From contig DATKCN010000136.1 in the NCBI GenBank assembly GCA_035513175.1, positions 1 through 12,323 of the forward strand: a DNA stretch of 12,323 bases, written 5' to 3'. The stretch is from DATKCN01 sp035513175. GTDB taxonomy: Bacteria; Chloroflexota; Chloroflexia; Thermomicrobiales; CFX8. A program made the translations under genes and the position numbers. This document shows, piece after piece, positions 1-6,351 of this stretch. How positions within the stretch are numbered: the first letter of the stretch is position 1; each line of letters opens with the position of its first letter. The notes below the pieces were generated by a model that searched no databases, was not told the origin of the DNA, and saw only the letters and a program-made list of their open reading frames with translations.

Positions 1-48
1 GTCAAGGCAATCCACGTGCCACTGCCGGTACGCATCTTGCCAGCGTAA
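1..48 (+). CDS. possible C-terminal tail of an upstream gene (partial)
   Basis: Frame 1 is open from the left edge and would end in 15 residues closing with RILPA and a TAA at 46-48, 38 nt before the metallophosphoesterase start. The composition is compatible with coding, but 15 residues are too few to identify a family, and a frame this short can stay open by chance. If real, the gene continues to the left of the window and may be co-transcribed with the next gene. Confidence 0.3.
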   Translation, partial: VKAIHVPLPVRILPA

Positions 49-86
49 GGAATGTCGGAGTCGCGAATTCAGCGGAGCGTGACATA

Positions 87-863
87 ATGCCGGTGAACGA
101 CATGACGACGGTCCGCATCGCCGCGGTGGGTGATATGCACTATGGCAAGGGATCGCACGGGGATCTCAGTCCCTTGTTCGAACAGGTCGCCGACAGGGGC
201 GCCGACATCCTGCTGCTGGCCGGGGACCTCACCGACTACGGGCTGCCCGAAGAGGCGGAGATCCTCGTCCGCGACCTGCGAGCGACATTGCGGATTCCGG
301 TCATCGGCGTGCTCGGTAACCATGATTTCGAGTCGGGCCGGCAGGATGAGGTGCGGGCCGCGCTCGACCACGGCGGCATTACCATTCTCGATGGCGACAG
401 CTGCGAGGCGCACGGCATCGGCTTTGCCGGTGTCAAGGGCTTCGCCGGCGGCTTCGGTCGGGGCGCACTGGGACCCTGGGGCGAGGCGGCAACCAAGGCG
501 TTCGTGCAGGAGGCGCTGAACGAAGCGTTAAAGCTCGAATCGGCCCTCGCCCGGCTCAGGATGGAGCACCGCATCGCGCTCGTGCACTACTCTCCGATCC
601 AGGCGACGGTGGAGGGCGAACCTCCGGAGATCTTTCCATTCCTCGGATCGAGCCGCCTTGAAGAGCCGCTCAACCGCTACCCCGTCACCGCCGTGTTCCA
701 CGGCCACGCGCACCACGGAACGCCGATGGGACGCACCGCCGCTGGCGTGCCGGTCTACAACGTGTCGGCGGGGCTTATGCGGCGGCTCAACCCTGACGGA
801 CCGTGGTTTCACATGCTTGAGCTTCACCCGGCGGCAATCGCAACGGTCGATCGCGGCGGCTGA
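87..863 (+). CDS. calcineurin-like metallophosphoesterase
   Basis: A 258-residue cytoplasmic protein with no signal peptide or membrane segment. It carries the complete metallophosphatase motif set in order: GDMH (residues 15-18, D-x-H), GDLTDYG (46-52, GDxxD), GNHD (77-80), a single His in VHYSP (167) and GHAH (206-209). These residues hold the two catalytic metal ions in this superfamily. The strand after GNHD predicts a compact single domain, and the length is typical of the bacterial branch annotated as metallophosphoesterase or Icc-like phosphodiesterase. The ATG at 87 has a GGAG nine bases upstream (74-77); a second in-frame ATG at residue 6 has no better site. The substrate cannot be read from the sequence: phosphodiesters, nucleotides or phosphoproteins are all possible. 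It is convergent with the genes to its right, so the context gives little functional hint. Confidence 0.9.
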   Translation: MPVNDMTTVRIAAVGDMHYGKGSHGDLSPLFEQVADRGADILLLAGDLTDYGLPEEAEILVRDLRATLRIPVIGVLGNHDFESGRQDEVRAALDHGGITILDGDSCEAHGIGFAGVKGFAGGFGRGALGPWGEAATKAFVQEALNEALKLESALARLRMEHRIALVHYSPIQATVEGEPPEIFPFLGSSRLEEPLNRYPVTAVFHGHAHHGTPMGRTAAGVPVYNVSAGLMRRLNPDGPWFHMLELHPAAIATVDRGG

Positions 864-874
864 CGCGGCGCCGG

Positions 875-1020
875 TCAGGCAGGCTGTTCGCCCTCCATAT
901 CTCGCTCGCCTGGGGGCAGCTCCTCGATCAACTTGTTCGCGGGCTCCGCAGCCTCGCGCGAGAGCTGGCCGAGCGGTCGATGCCGTCCGCCGCGGAGAGC
1001 TCGTCGGGCAGCGGCTCAGG
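875..1020 (-). pseudogene. minus-strand coding debris, C-terminal-like fragment
   Basis: On the minus strand a stretch reading PLPDELSAADGIDR in one frame (upper end near 1020) is followed, after a one-frame jump near 973, by LGQLSREAAEPANKL and a tail ending GEQPA with a TGA at 877-875. Both parts have the Ala/Glu/Leu-rich look of real protein, and neither has a start codon or stands alone as a gene. I do not recognise the family. It may be the end of the decayed gene represented by the neighbouring fragment or a separate remnant. A 5-bp stem (860-864 with 874-878) around the end of the metallophosphoesterase gene could act as a hairpin between these convergent units, but it lacks a U-tract. 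Confidence 0.25.
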
Positions 1021-1176
1021 TTAGGCCATGGTCGATGCGAATAGCGGACGCCGCTGCTCCTCGTCCATCAGCGGGCTATCATCCGCGTCACGCCCCTGAG
1101 AGTCGGCGCCGAGGAGCACGATGCGGGACTCCCCGAACATGTCAAGCAGCGAACCATAGCCGTCCACCCTGCTGCG
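1021..1176 (-). pseudogene. remnant of an erythromycin-esterase-like gene (N-terminal piece)
   Basis: Between a TAG (1179-1177) and a TAA (1023-1021) the minus strand encodes 51 residues without a start. Residues 4-28 (roughly VDGYGSLLD through MFGESRIVLLGADSQG) closely resemble the entry of the erythromycin-esterase (EreA/ChaN-like) fold, whose consensus is a leucine-rich helix, then a D-A-R-V-V-L-L-G-E-A-S-H-G core. Here the E-A-S-H of the active site is replaced by A-D-S-Q and the following T-H-E-F-Y is lost, so catalysis would be impossible. It lies about 90-100 bases downstream of the phosphoribosyltransferase stop on the same strand, the spacing expected in the PRTase plus erythromycin-esterase fusion Rv2030c. 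The rest of the roughly 400-residue domain is gone. The assignment rests on about 25 residues. Confidence 0.5.
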
Positions 1177-1267
1177 CTACGGCCATGCTCCTCGTCTCAG
1201 GTTTCGCTCGTCGCCGAACCGTCGGTAGAGCGTGCTGTCCTGCTACCGTCATGCCGAGCCCGCGCCG

Positions 1268-1930
1268 TCAGTATCGCGCGGCGGACGCTGCCGCGGCCTG
1301 GCGCAGCAGCATCCTTACCTCGTCGTCCGTGGTCTCGGAGAAATCTTCGTACCAGATGCCGACGGCGTGCAGCGGGTCTGGCCTCATCGGGCACACGATC
1401 TCGTCCGCCTCCCGGGCGATGTCGTCGAGTGTTAGTGGCGAGGCGACCGGAACCGCGACGATCACATGGGTCGGCTGCTGCTTGCGGAGTGCCTTCAGGG
1501 CCGCCATCATCGTCGAGCCGGTGGCAAGACCGTCGTCGACCAGAATCACCGTGCGGCCGCTGACATCGGGCTCGGGACGCGCCCCACGGTACTCGCGCGA
1601 CCGGCGCTCCAGCTCGCGCGCCTCGCGTTCGACGACCTGCTCGAGCGTCTCGTCCGAGATGCGCAGCGGCACGACCACGTCCTCGTTCAACACCATGACT
1701 CCGCCGCTGGCGATCGCGCCCATCGCCAGCTCTGAGTGACCGGGCACGCCCAGCTTGCGCACCAGAAACACGTCGAGCGGCGCGTCAAGCGCCAGCGCGA
1801 TCTCATACCCTATCGGGACCCCGCCGCGAGGCAGGGCCAGCACGAGCAGACCGGGCGTGTCCTTCCAGGGCGCCAGCATCGCGGTCAGAACCCGTCCGGC
1901 CTCATAGCGGTTGCGATAGCGCGTCTTCAC
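1268..1930 (-). CDS. phosphoribosyltransferase domain protein
   Basis: A 220-residue soluble type I phosphoribosyltransferase. The PRPP-binding loop TVILVDDGLATGST lies at about residues 127-140, preceded by the family strands LALPRGGVPIGYEIA (31-45) and DVFLVRKLGVPGH (53-65) and followed by HVIVAVPVA. This is the COG1926-like group whose substrate is unknown; it is not a clear HPRT, APRT or PyrE. The start is set at a GTG (1930-1928) because AGGAGG sits five bases upstream (1941-1936) and the protein then opens in the usual family way (KTRYRNRYEAGR). An upstream ATG in frame (2020) would add 30 low-complexity residues that are probably untranslated. The closest architecture I recall is the N-terminal half of Mycobacterium tuberculosis Rv2030c, a dormancy-regulon protein that continues into an erythromycin-esterase domain; here only debris of that second part remains downstream. 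Confidence 0.9.
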   Translation of the reverse strand: MKTRYRNRYEAGRVLTAMLAPWKDTPGLLVLALPRGGVPIGYEIALALDAPLDVFLVRKLGVPGHSELAMGAIASGGVMVLNEDVVVPLRISDETLEQVVEREARELERRSREYRGARPEPDVSGRTVILVDDGLATGSTMMAALKALRKQQPTHVIVAVPVASPLTLDDIAREADEIVCPMRPDPLHAVGIWYEDFSETTDDEVRMLLRQAAAASAARY

Positions 1931-1935
1931 GACAC

Positions 1936-1941
1936 CCTCCT
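1936..1941 (-). promoter_or_regulatory. ribosome binding site that fixes the PRTase start
   Basis: The minus strand reads AGGAGG, five bases before the GTG at 1930-1928. It is the best Shine-Dalgarno match near any in-frame start of this gene and argues against the ATG at 2020. Confidence 0.75.
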
Positions 1942-1993
1942 GAACCGTCGAGGTGGCAATCGAAACGCCGCCTGACGACGTTGCCGGTCCTGT

Positions 1994-2005
1994 AGCATGC
2001 ATGCT
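1994..2005. promoter_or_regulatory. 12-bp perfect palindrome AGCATGCATGCT in a divergent spacer
   Basis: The spacer between the divergent PRTase (-) and transketolase (+) starts runs from 1931 to 2142. It contains the perfect palindrome AGCATGCATGCT, AT-richer than its surroundings and well placed for a dimeric regulator acting on one or both genes. No convincing -35/-10 pair was found for either gene, so the role is an inference. Confidence 0.3.
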
Positions 2006-2096
2006 GCCACGCCGGGGCACGCGCGCTCATGACGGTAAGCCCCTTGCGGAGATGATTGAATAACGTCAGGCTCGCGCCAGGCGACTGAGGCGAGCA

Positions 2097-2110
2097 GCCC
2101 GGCTCCGGGC
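2097..2110 (+). other. short GC hairpin GCCCGGCTCCGGGC upstream of transketolase
   Basis: Six self-complementary bases on each side of a CT centre (realistically a 5-bp stem with a 4-base loop), ending about 20 bases before the transketolase ribosome site. It could affect leader RNA structure or be chance in GC-rich DNA. Confidence 0.25.
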
Positions 2111-2142
2111 CCAGGCCAATCGACTAGCGAAGGGTGTCATCC

Positions 2143-4011
2143 ATGAGCGTCTCAACCAGCCAGTGGCAGGATATCGCACGGCAGTTGCGCGTCGATAGTA
2201 TTCGCACCAGCACGGCCGCCAAATCAGGGCATCCCACCTCGGCCATGTCCGCGGCAGACATCATGACGGTGCTGATGACGAAATACCTGCGCTACGACTT
2301 CGAGCATCCCGACAACCCCAACAACGACCATCTGATCTTCTCAAAGGGGCACGCGTCATCGCTGCTGTATGCCATGTATCGCGCGGCGGGCGTGGTCACC
2401 GACGAGGTGCTGATGAGCTACCGCAAGCTCGGCAGCCGGTTGCAGGGCCACCCCACGCCGGTCATCCCATGGGTTGACGTAGCGACCGGCTCGCTGGGGC
2501 AGGGACTGCCGATCGGCGTCGGCGTGGCGCTGGCCGCGAAGTATCTCGACAAGCTGCCGTACGCCGTCTGGGTGCTGTGCGGTGACTCCGAGATGGCCGA
2601 GGGCTCGATCTGGGAGGCGTTCGACAAGGCCAGCCACTACAAGCTGGACAACCTGGTCGTCATCATCGACATGAACCGGCTCGGGCAGCGCGGCGAGACG
2701 GCCCACGGCTGGAATAGCTCGGTCTACGCCGAGCGCGCGCGGGCCTTCGGCTGGCACGCGATAGAGATCGACGGGCACGACTTCGGGCAGATCGATCGCG
2801 CCCTCGGGCAAGCGCGCGACAACCGGGGCGGGCCGGTCGTGATCGTCGCGAAGACGATGAAGGGCCGGGGGGTGTCGTTCATGGAGGACAGGCCCGGCTT
2901 TCACGGCAAGGCGCTTGACGCCGAGCAGGCCCGGCAGGCTATCGAGGAGCTGGGCGGCGAGTCATCCATCACGTTCGACGTGCAGGAACCCCCGGCAGTG
3001 AGCCCGGCGACCAACGGCAATAGCGGCGCGCTCGCTCTGCCCAGCTACGAGCTCGGCACGACGATCGCGACCCGGCAAGCGTATGGCGACGCGCTGAAGG
3101 CGCTCGGCGCCGCGCGTCCCGATGTGGTCGTCATCGACGCCGAGGTCAGCAACTCGACAATGTCCGAGGTGTTCAAGAACGAGTTCCCCGAACGATTCTT
3201 TGAGATGTTCATCGCCGAGCAGCAGATGGTGGCGGCCGCCATCGGGTTCAGCGTGCGGGGTTACGTCCCGTTCGCCTCGACGTTTGGCGCGTTCATGACC
3301 CGCGCCCACGATTTCATCAGAATGGCCGCCATCTCCCGGGCGAGCATCCGATTGTGCGGGTCGCACGCCGGGGTGTCGATCGGCGAGGACGGACCGTCGC
3401 AGATGGCGCTGGAGGACCTGGCAATGATGCGGGCCGTGCACGACAGCACGGTGCTGTATCCGTGCGACGGGAACCAGACGGCCCGCCTGGTGGCGGCCAT
3501 GGCCGAGCAGTCCGGCATCTCGTACCTGCGAACGACGCGCGGCGCGACGCCGGTCATCTACGGTCCGGACGAGACGTTCCCGATCGGCGGCTGCAAAGTC
3601 GTGCGAGAATCAGCGGACGATCACGCGACGATCATCGCGGCCGGCATCACGCTGCATGAGGCGCTGAAGGCGGCTGACACGCTGGCCAGCAAGGGGATCA
3701 ACGTGCGGGTGATCGACCTGTACTCGGTCAAGCCCGTCGACTACCAGACGGTGCACGACGCGCTGCTGGCGACCGGCGGGCGGCTCGTCGTCGTCGAAGA
3801 CCACTGGCCGCAGGGGGGCATCGGCTCGGCGATTCTGGAATGCTTCGCGACCCACTCGGCAAGCCCGCGAGACGAAGGCGCCGACTTCCGCATGACACAC
3901 CTTGCTCCGTCAGAACTGCCAGGCTCCGGGACACCGGCGGAGCTGCTGGACCAGGCAGGCATCAGCGCGCGGCACATCGCGAACGCGGTGACGAATCTGG
4001 TGAGCGGGTAG
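2143..4011 (+). CDS. tkt: transketolase (single chain, metazoan-like type)
   Basis: Transfers two-carbon units between sugar phosphates in the non-oxidative pentose phosphate pathway, using thiamine diphosphate and a divalent metal; cytoplasmic. The 622 residues carry both halves: the ThDP/metal motif GDSEMAEGS to the Asn of DMNRLGQ (about 147-182), the SKGHAS His (70), the catalytic Glu in FIAEQQM (about 359), and the GSHAGVSIGEDGPSQ block (about 406-420). GEDGPSQMALEDL and KLDNLV followed by NRLGQ resemble the human-type enzymes (about 620 residues) more than E. coli TktA (about 660). The motif reads GDS where many transketolases have GDG, a variant I believe also occurs in other bacteria. 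The ATG at 2143 has AAGGG eight bases upstream (2130-2134); a GTG at 2134 would add three residues and overlap that site. No transaldolase or other pentose-phosphate gene is adjacent. Confidence 0.93.
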   Translation: MSVSTSQWQDIARQLRVDSIRTSTAAKSGHPTSAMSAADIMTVLMTKYLRYDFEHPDNPNNDHLIFSKGHASSLLYAMYRAAGVVTDEVLMSYRKLGSRLQGHPTPVIPWVDVATGSLGQGLPIGVGVALAAKYLDKLPYAVWVLCGDSEMAEGSIWEAFDKASHYKLDNLVVIIDMNRLGQRGETAHGWNSSVYAERARAFGWHAIEIDGHDFGQIDRALGQARDNRGGPVVIVAKTMKGRGVSFMEDRPGFHGKALDAEQARQAIEELGGESSITFDVQEPPAVSPATNGNSGALALPSYELGTTIATRQAYGDALKALGAARPDVVVIDAEVSNSTMSEVFKNEFPERFFEMFIAEQQMVAAAIGFSVRGYVPFASTFGAFMTRAHDFIRMAAISRASIRLCGSHAGVSIGEDGPSQMALEDLAMMRAVHDSTVLYPCDGNQTARLVAAMAEQSGISYLRTTRGATPVIYGPDETFPIGGCKVVRESADDHATIIAAGITLHEALKAADTLASKGINVRVIDLYSVKPVDYQTVHDALLATGGRLVVVEDHWPQGGIGSAILECFATHSASPRDEGADFRMTHLAPSELPGSGTPAELLDQAGISARHIANAVTNLVSG

Positions 4012-4022
4012 GCGAGCGGGCG

Positions 4023-4043
4023 GCGGATAGCGGATAGCGGGTA
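4023..4043 (+). repeat. tandem heptamer repeat, three copies of GCGGATA type
   Basis: Two exact copies of GCGGATA followed by GCGGGTA, starting twelve bases after the transketolase stop. Another GCGGGTA (4004-4010) overlaps the stop codon itself. Degenerate heptamer arrays of this sort occur between genes in several Chloroflexota and cyanobacterial genomes. Confidence 0.7.
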
Positions 4044-4146
4044 GGGGTTTCGAGGGAACGGTGACGGCGGGGGAGGCTGTTCTCGGACGTCGGAGCTCGC
4101 GGGCGTGCCGGGTGATGACGGACGCGGCGCCCACCCCTGACCGCCA

Positions 4147-4160
4147 CCCGCTGCCCGCTG
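4147..4160 (-). repeat. heptamer repeat in opposite orientation (CCCGCTG twice on +)
   Basis: Two tandem CCCGCTG units end eight bases before the MFS start. Read on the minus strand they give CAGCGGG units akin to the heptamers at 4023-4043, so the two arrays form loosely matching inverted arms around about 100 bp. The spacer 4012-4167 holds nothing else that I can identify. Confidence 0.5.
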
Positions 4161-4167
4161 CCAGCTC

Positions 4168-5502
4168 GTGACACGCTACTGGCGCGGCGTCGCAGAGTGT
4201 GGGCGCGACGTGCACCTGTTGCTGATCTACGCGCTCCTGTCGTACCTCGGCATCGGAGTGCTCGCACTGATCTTCAACCTGTATCTCGTGCGCCTCGGCT
4301 ACGACGAGGCGTTCATCGGCGCGTTCAACGGGATCTACACGCTGGCGATGGGCTTCACCTGCCTCGCGCTCGGTTTTCTGATCAACCGCTTCGGAAACTG
4401 GCAATGCATCGTGTGGGGCACCGCCCAGTTCGTCGTCGCCTCGATCGTGCTGTGCTTTTTGACGAACTCGACGCTGTTGCTCGTGTTCGGCGCGCTGATC
4501 GGGATCGGCAGCGCGTTCATCCTGACGACGCAGATGCCGTTCGTCATCGAGCTGACGCCGCGAGCGCACACCTCGACGATCGCCGCCTTGTCCTCGGCGC
4601 TCAACTCCGCGTCAGTGATGTTCGGCAGCCTGGCCGGGGGGCTGCTACCCGGCGTCATCGGCTTCTCACTGGGCATCGACGGCGGAGGCATCGACGCGTA
4701 TCGTTGGACAATGGTGATCGGAGCGCTCGCCACCGGCATGAGCCTGATACCGATGGCGGCGATGGGGGAGGCGCGACGGCAGCGACATCACTCGGACTTC
4801 CAGGTCGCGCAGGCGCAGTTGCCGGGCCATCGCGTGCGCGATCGGGCTCGGCGCGATGTCGGCGCGCTGGTGCTGCTGGGTTTGCTGCTGGCGCTGGGGG
4901 TTGGCGCTATCGAGCCGTTCTACAACGTGCTGCTGGAGGACATGGGCACGCCCACCAGCCAGATCGGGCTCATCTTCGCCGTCTCCGGCCTGGTGGCGAC
5001 GGTATTGTCGATCGCGGGCCCGCCGCTGGCGAATCGTATCGGGCTGATTCCCGCGCAGATATGGACCCGCCTGATGCACGTCCCCTTCCACCTGGGACTG
5101 ATCGTGCTGGCGCACCCGGCGCTCGTGTCCCTGGCGTATGGAACGCGGCGCGTGTCGGGCTCGATGGCCTGGCCGCTGGAGTCGGCGCACGTTGGCGGCC
5201 TGCTGCCCCAGCGCGCCAGGGCGCACGCCTTCGGGCTACGCTCGGCGTCATGGAACATCGGGTTTGCGATCGCCGCGTTCGCGTCCGGCAACGTCATCGC
5301 CGCAACCGGCAGCTACACGCCGGCCTATATCGCGCTGGGCGGCTTCTGCGCGCTATCGGTGCTGGTGTACGTCGTCGCGTATGGTGGCCGCCTGCCGGAT
5401 GACGCGGACAGGCAGGCGCAACAGGCTCCAACATTGACTCCCCCGAACGACCCAACGCTCTCAGGTCACGCCGATGCGCCTGAGAAGCAGGTCGCGCCGT
5501 AG
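4168..5502 (+). CDS. MFS transporter, 12 predicted membrane helices
   Basis: A 444-residue inner-membrane transporter of the major facilitator superfamily. Helices can be seen at about residues 17-41, 49-71, 79-99, 103-125, 137-166 and 178-198, then a basic cytoplasmic loop (201-230, rich in Arg/His) typical of the link between the two six-helix halves, then further helices from 232-253, 265-288, 296-318 and up to about 405. The tail is Pro/Ala-rich and hydrophilic. LGYDEAFIGAFNGIY is the usual loop before helix 2 in drug- or metabolite-exporter-like MFS proteins. The GTG start is the only one after an in-frame TGA (4138-4140) and has no good Shine-Dalgarno. The substrate is unknown. The gene sits 121 bp before the polyketide-type operon, so export of that product is possible; sugar or drug transport are equally open. 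Confidence 0.87.
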   Translation: MTRYWRGVAECGRDVHLLLIYALLSYLGIGVLALIFNLYLVRLGYDEAFIGAFNGIYTLAMGFTCLALGFLINRFGNWQCIVWGTAQFVVASIVLCFLTNSTLLLVFGALIGIGSAFILTTQMPFVIELTPRAHTSTIAALSSALNSASVMFGSLAGGLLPGVIGFSLGIDGGGIDAYRWTMVIGALATGMSLIPMAAMGEARRQRHHSDFQVAQAQLPGHRVRDRARRDVGALVLLGLLLALGVGAIEPFYNVLLEDMGTPTSQIGLIFAVSGLVATVLSIAGPPLANRIGLIPAQIWTRLMHVPFHLGLIVLAHPALVSLAYGTRRVSGSMAWPLESAHVGGLLPQRARAHAFGLRSASWNIGFAIAAFASGNVIAATGSYTPAYIALGGFCALSVLVYVVAYGGRLPDDADRQAQQAPTLTPPNDPTLSGHADAPEKQVAP

Positions 5503-5524
5503 CACCGATTCGGATGACTCGACA

Positions 5525-5553
5525 TTGCCTACACGCGCTCAGGCGGTTACGAT
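5525..5553 (+). promoter_or_regulatory. candidate sigma-70-type promoter for the zinc-ribbon/polyketide operon
   Basis: TTGCCT (5525-5530), a 17-base spacer and TACGAT (5548-5553) match the consensus at four of six positions in each box. The site lies in the only sizeable gap (5503-5623) before the operon and would start transcription near 5560, about 64 bases before the first ATG. By-eye match only. Confidence 0.4.
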
Positions 5554-5623
5554 CTCCCGGACTGCTTACCCCCGCTCAATGAAGGGTCGCTTCAACGATG
5601 ATCCATGAACCGCGGCGCGTCAT

Positions 5624-6316
5624 ATGATCCAGTGCCCGCACTGTGGAACCCAGATGCTCGAGTCAGCCCGCTTCTGCCCCGGCTGCGGCGCGCCCAGGAC
5701 GGCGGTGCGGGAGCAGCTCGAGCGGCAGGCGGCGGAGACCGGAGTCCCCATCGAGGACCTGTTGCGCCAGGAGCGCGAGCGTGACCGGCAGGCACAGGCC
5801 AACACCTGGGCGTATCCGGCCGCTTCATCGCCCGCGCCCCCGCCGACGAGCAACCGCGTCTGGTGGATCGTTGGGATCGTCGCCGGCGGACTCCTGCTGC
5901 TGTGCGTCATGTGCGTAGTGATCGGGCTCGTGGCATACCAGCGATCGGGCGTGTCAATCGGGGAGGGGGACGCCGGCAGCGCGGCGCGCGAGCAGCTGTT
6001 CCTCGAGGCTCGCGGCCAGTGGGGCGCGCAGTGGGACATGCTGCATCCTGCGCATCAGGAGGTCGTCGCCCGCGACCAGTTCGTCGCCTGCGGGGAACCG
6101 AGCGAACTCTCGGAGGTCGTCGTTCTGGTTGAGTTCAACGAGGAGCTCGACGTCGCGCGCCTGGGTCGCGTCACGACGCGCGTGGTCACCTATTCGGCCA
6201 CGCGCAACGGTGTAGCCGAAGCCGACGCGCTGCGAATGATCTCCGCGGACGGCGCCTGGCGCTGGCTAATGAGCCCGACCGAGCTTGCCGTGTATCAGTC
6301 CGGACGATGCCCCTGA
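5624..6316 (+). CDS. zinc-ribbon single-pass membrane protein with extracytoplasmic domain
   Basis: A 230-residue protein of unknown function. It opens with a C-x2-C-x10-C-x2-C zinc ribbon (Cys 4, 7, 18, 21; CPHC and CPGC), then a charged, helix-prone cytoplasmic stretch rich in Arg/Glu/Gln (26-60), a Pro/Ala linker (63-76), one strong membrane helix (about 79-104, Cys- and Leu-rich) and an outer domain of about 125 residues. The outer domain begins AREQLFLEARGQWG and has WDMLHPAHQEVV, a pattern like small NTF2- or DUF4878-type folds, and it has two Cys near FVACG and SGRC that could pair. The ATG at 5624 puts the zinc ribbon at the very N-terminus as in related proteins, although no clear ribosome site precedes it. 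It ends 35 bases before the methyltransferase start and probably heads that operon. A sensory or anchoring role is an inference. Confidence 0.8.
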   Translation: MIQCPHCGTQMLESARFCPGCGAPRTAVREQLERQAAETGVPIEDLLRQERERDRQAQANTWAYPAASSPAPPPTSNRVWWIVGIVAGGLLLLCVMCVVIGLVAYQRSGVSIGEGDAGSAAREQLFLEARGQWGAQWDMLHPAHQEVVARDQFVACGEPSELSEVVVLVEFNEELDVARLGRVTTRVVTYSATRNGVAEADALRMISADGAWRWLMSPTELAVYQSGRCP

Positions 6317-6340
6317 CTCATTTCGGCGAACGACCACGGG

Positions 6341-6345
6341 GGAGG
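6341..6345 (+). promoter_or_regulatory. ribosome binding site that decides the methyltransferase start
   Basis: GGAGG, six bases before the GTG at 6352. An in-frame ATG at 6307 overlaps the end of the preceding gene and has no comparable site, and a GTG at 6349 would be too close. Confidence 0.65.
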
Positions 6346-6351
6346 GGCGTG

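Noticed and set aside
37..67. TTGCCA as a -35 box for the metallophosphoesterase
   Set aside because: No acceptable -10 hexamer at 16-19 bases spacing.
933..1739. Long + strand reading frame opposite the phosphoribosyltransferase
   Set aside because: Arg/Ser-rich translation without domains; it is antisense to a gene with a clear PRPP loop and a strong ribosome site.
1268..2020. Longer PRTase starting at the ATG at 2020
   Set aside because: The added 30 residues are low-complexity, run over the palindrome region and lack a ribosome site, while GTG 1930 has AGGAGG at five bases.
2044..2066. TTGCGG and TAACGT as a transketolase promoter
   Set aside because: The spacer is only 11 bases, too short for a sigma-70-type promoter.
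4197..5402. 401-codon + strand frame inside the MFS gene
   Set aside because: Arg/Ala/His-rich shadow frame without motifs; the overlapping frame encodes clear membrane helices.
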